64,000 nt of DNA from Nocardia xishanensis NBRC 101358 (GTDB lineage: Bacteria; Actinomycetota; Actinomycetes; Mycobacteriales; Mycobacteriaceae), in the NCBI RefSeq assembly GCF_001613365.1, contig NZ_BDCF01000008.1, positions 269,907 through 333,906 on the forward strand. Direction: 5' to 3'. The notes beneath the pieces are model-generated. The model had not been told where the DNA came from. It saw nothing but the letters and a program-made list of their open reading frames with translations, and made no database searches. The position numbers were made by a program, and so were the translations under genes. Of this stretch, positions 62,658-64,000 are shown piece after piece. Each line of letters begins with the position of its first letter. Position 1 is the stretch's first letter.

Positions 62658-63773
62658 TTACGGAACAGCGGCGACTCGGACGGCCGACTTGTCCAGCCCG
62701 GCCGCCTTCGCGACACGTTCCACGGCGGCATCGATGTTTTTCGGCAGCGGCGCACGGTCGAACATACTGACGACCACCTCGTCGCCCTCGCGCTCCCAGG
62801 TCCCCGCGATCCGCCCGTCCACCACGACGATCGGGGCGATCCAGCCCGCGGTCCGGCTGACCAGCGCCCGGTGCGCGTTCGGCAGCAGTTCGGTGTCGCC
62901 GGTGCCAGGGCCGAGCACGTACTGGTCGAAGGGGCCGAGCAGGTGGACGGAGGTCGCCGGTTCGGTGGCGGCGAGTTCGTCGGCGTGTTCGGTGAGTACG
63001 TAACCGGTGCGGCCCTCGACCTCCACCGGCGTGAGCGCGTCGCCGAGCTCGGCGAACCAGCCGCGAACGGTGGTCTTGCGCAGGCTGTTTCGGCTGAGCC
63101 AGGCGTCGAAGATCTCCGGCGTCGCCGGACCGTAGGCGCCGAGATACGCGGTGATGGCGGCCGGAGCCGCGACGTCCGGTCCGGCCGATCCCGGCCAATC
63201 CGGGATCAGCCGCGCGGGACTGGTGAAGGTCACCTTGTTGCCGCGCGCCGGTCCATGGCAGATCGCGCCCTGCCAGGCCAGCGGCTTGAGCAGCGCGCCC
63301 CAGCCCGAGCGCAATTCCTCCCCGAGCTTGTGGAACGCCTTGTCGGCGAGCAGCGCCTCCACCAATTCCTCGCGGGTGAGTTCGGCCTCGGCGAGTATCC
63401 CGCCCACCGCCTCGGTCAATGCGGCCACTTCCGCGGGCGTGGCGCCGAAAGTGCGCTGCCACGACGGCTTTTCCCAGGTACGGGCGGACGCGATGAGCGG
63501 GAGCACGGCGGCGGCGCCCGTCGGCGTCATGGCGTGCAGCGTGCCGCGCATGGCCCAGGTCTTGATCAGCGTGCCGTTCGACAGCGCGCGCACCACGGCA
63601 CCGTCCTCGGGCGCGGCGCTGCGCAGCGCGACCGCCGTTTCCGCCGCGGAGGTGACCTGCGCCTGCACACCGCACAGGCGCCCGACGAGCTCCGGCACGC
63701 TCGACGCGGCGGGCCGCGAGACGTATTGGCGGGCCAGTCGCCAGGCGAAGACCTGTTCCCAGGTGACGCGCAC
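62658..63773 (-). CDS. AlkZ/HTH_42-like winged-helix DNA-binding protein
   Basis: 371 residues. The family region is recognised from LCGVQAQVTSAAETAV (about 33-48) with the QXQ motif used for catalysis in AlkZ and YcaQ glycosylases, AMRGTLHAMTPTGAA (about 73-87), and a C-terminal barrel-like part with GPFDQYVLGPGT and APIVVVDGRIAGTWERE. AlkZ removes damaged or crosslinked bases and protects azinomycin producers; most homologues remain uncharacterised. GTG 63773 is chosen because AGGAGG lies five bases upstream; a longer frame to 63833 has no such signal. Confidence 0.85.
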   Translation of the reverse strand: MRVTWEQVFAWRLARQYVSRPAASSVPELVGRLCGVQAQVTSAAETAVALRSAAPEDGAVVRALSNGTLIKTWAMRGTLHAMTPTGAAAVLPLIASARTWEKPSWQRTFGATPAEVAALTEAVGGILAEAELTREELVEALLADKAFHKLGEELRSGWGALLKPLAWQGAICHGPARGNKVTFTSPARLIPDWPGSAGPDVAAPAAITAYLGAYGPATPEIFDAWLSRNSLRKTTVRGWFAELGDALTPVEVEGRTGYVLTEHADELAATEPATSVHLLGPFDQYVLGPGTGDTELLPNAHRALVSRTAGWIAPIVVVDGRIAGTWEREGDEVVVSMFDRAPLPKNIDAAVERVAKAAGLDKSAVRVAAVP

Positions 63774-63787
63774 CCAATCCTCCTGTG

Positions 63788-64000
63788 TCAGACGACGATC
63801 GTGCTCCGGCACGCTACACCGGCGGTCCGACAACCGCGGCGGGTCAGTTGATCATGGTGCTGCAGAACGAGAATGCCGACTGCGATCTCGAACAGGCCGG
63901 TCACGGTGGCCGCGATCACGCCGAGCAGGGCGGTGCGGTTGGTGGCGCGGCGCACGCCGGTCGCCGGGTCGACCAGTCGTTCGGCGCGCGCGAGCACCGC
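63788..64000 (-). CDS. C-terminal part of a membrane protein (runs off right edge)
   Basis: Only the last 70 codons are present, ending at 63788. They contain one hydrophobic helix (TALLGVIAATVTGLFEIAVG, then ILVLQ) and a basic tail. The frame enters from beyond position 64000. No family can be named from this short piece. Confidence 0.5.
   Translation of the reverse strand, partial: AVLARAERLVDPATGVRRATNRTALLGVIAATVTGLFEIAVGILVLQHHDQLTRRGCRTAGVACRSTIVV

Overview
The window is GC-rich actinobacterial DNA with dense short-spaced genes, frequent GTG starts and ATGA start/stop overlaps. A complete mce operon, a MymA/EthA-type Baeyer-Villiger monooxygenase, a GabD2-type dehydrogenase, a conservon and many TetR genes with F420-type oxidoreductases point to a mycolic-acid-containing actinomycete, most likely Nocardia. 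This is inference from family content. No rRNA, tRNA, CRISPR array, insertion sequence or prophage gene was recognised.

Layout. 1-4.7 kb: the 5' end of a GlnX-like membrane gene that runs off the left edge, a CocE-type hydrolase, a SadH-like short-chain dehydrogenase and two overlapping TetR genes. 5.1-13.1 kb: a compact mce importer operon (two YrbE permeases, MceA-F), divergent from the TetR pair. 13.1-24.7 kb: a PLAT-like protein, a pentapeptide-repeat protein, a single-chain acyl-CoA carboxylase with divergent TetR and operator, the monooxygenase, an SsuD-type monooxygenase, an amino-acid permease and a WYL regulator. 24.8-37 kb: DinB, VOC, DUF4375, SGNH hydrolase, PaaK-like ligase, secreted hydrolase, HAD phosphatase, a DrrC-like UvrA homologue and two oxidoreductases. 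37-51 kb: several regulator/target pairs (TetR/reductase, TetR/LLM oxidoreductase, TetR/membrane protein, GAF regulator/aldehyde dehydrogenase/DUF779, TetR/TauD dioxygenase) plus gabD2. 51.2-54.9 kb: a four-gene conservon (histidine kinase, roadblock, DUF742, GTPase). 54.9-64 kb: two decayed genes, NUDIX, HxlR/thioesterase, MFS exporter, a DrrAB-type ABC exporter with its TetR, a truncated SigJ-like sigma factor and an AlkZ-like winged-helix protein.

The strongest sequence-level theme is local regulation. At least six divergent regulator/target pairs carry clear inverted-repeat operators that can be read directly, several of them perfect over 16-17 bp arms or present as tandem copies. The metabolic theme is lipid and small-molecule handling: lipid import (mce), long-chain acyl-CoA carboxylation, Baeyer-Villiger oxidation, thioesterase, aldehyde and succinic semialdehyde oxidation, and drug export. 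The left part of the 54.9-55.6 kb interval and the 62.3-62.6 kb interval hold broken genes.
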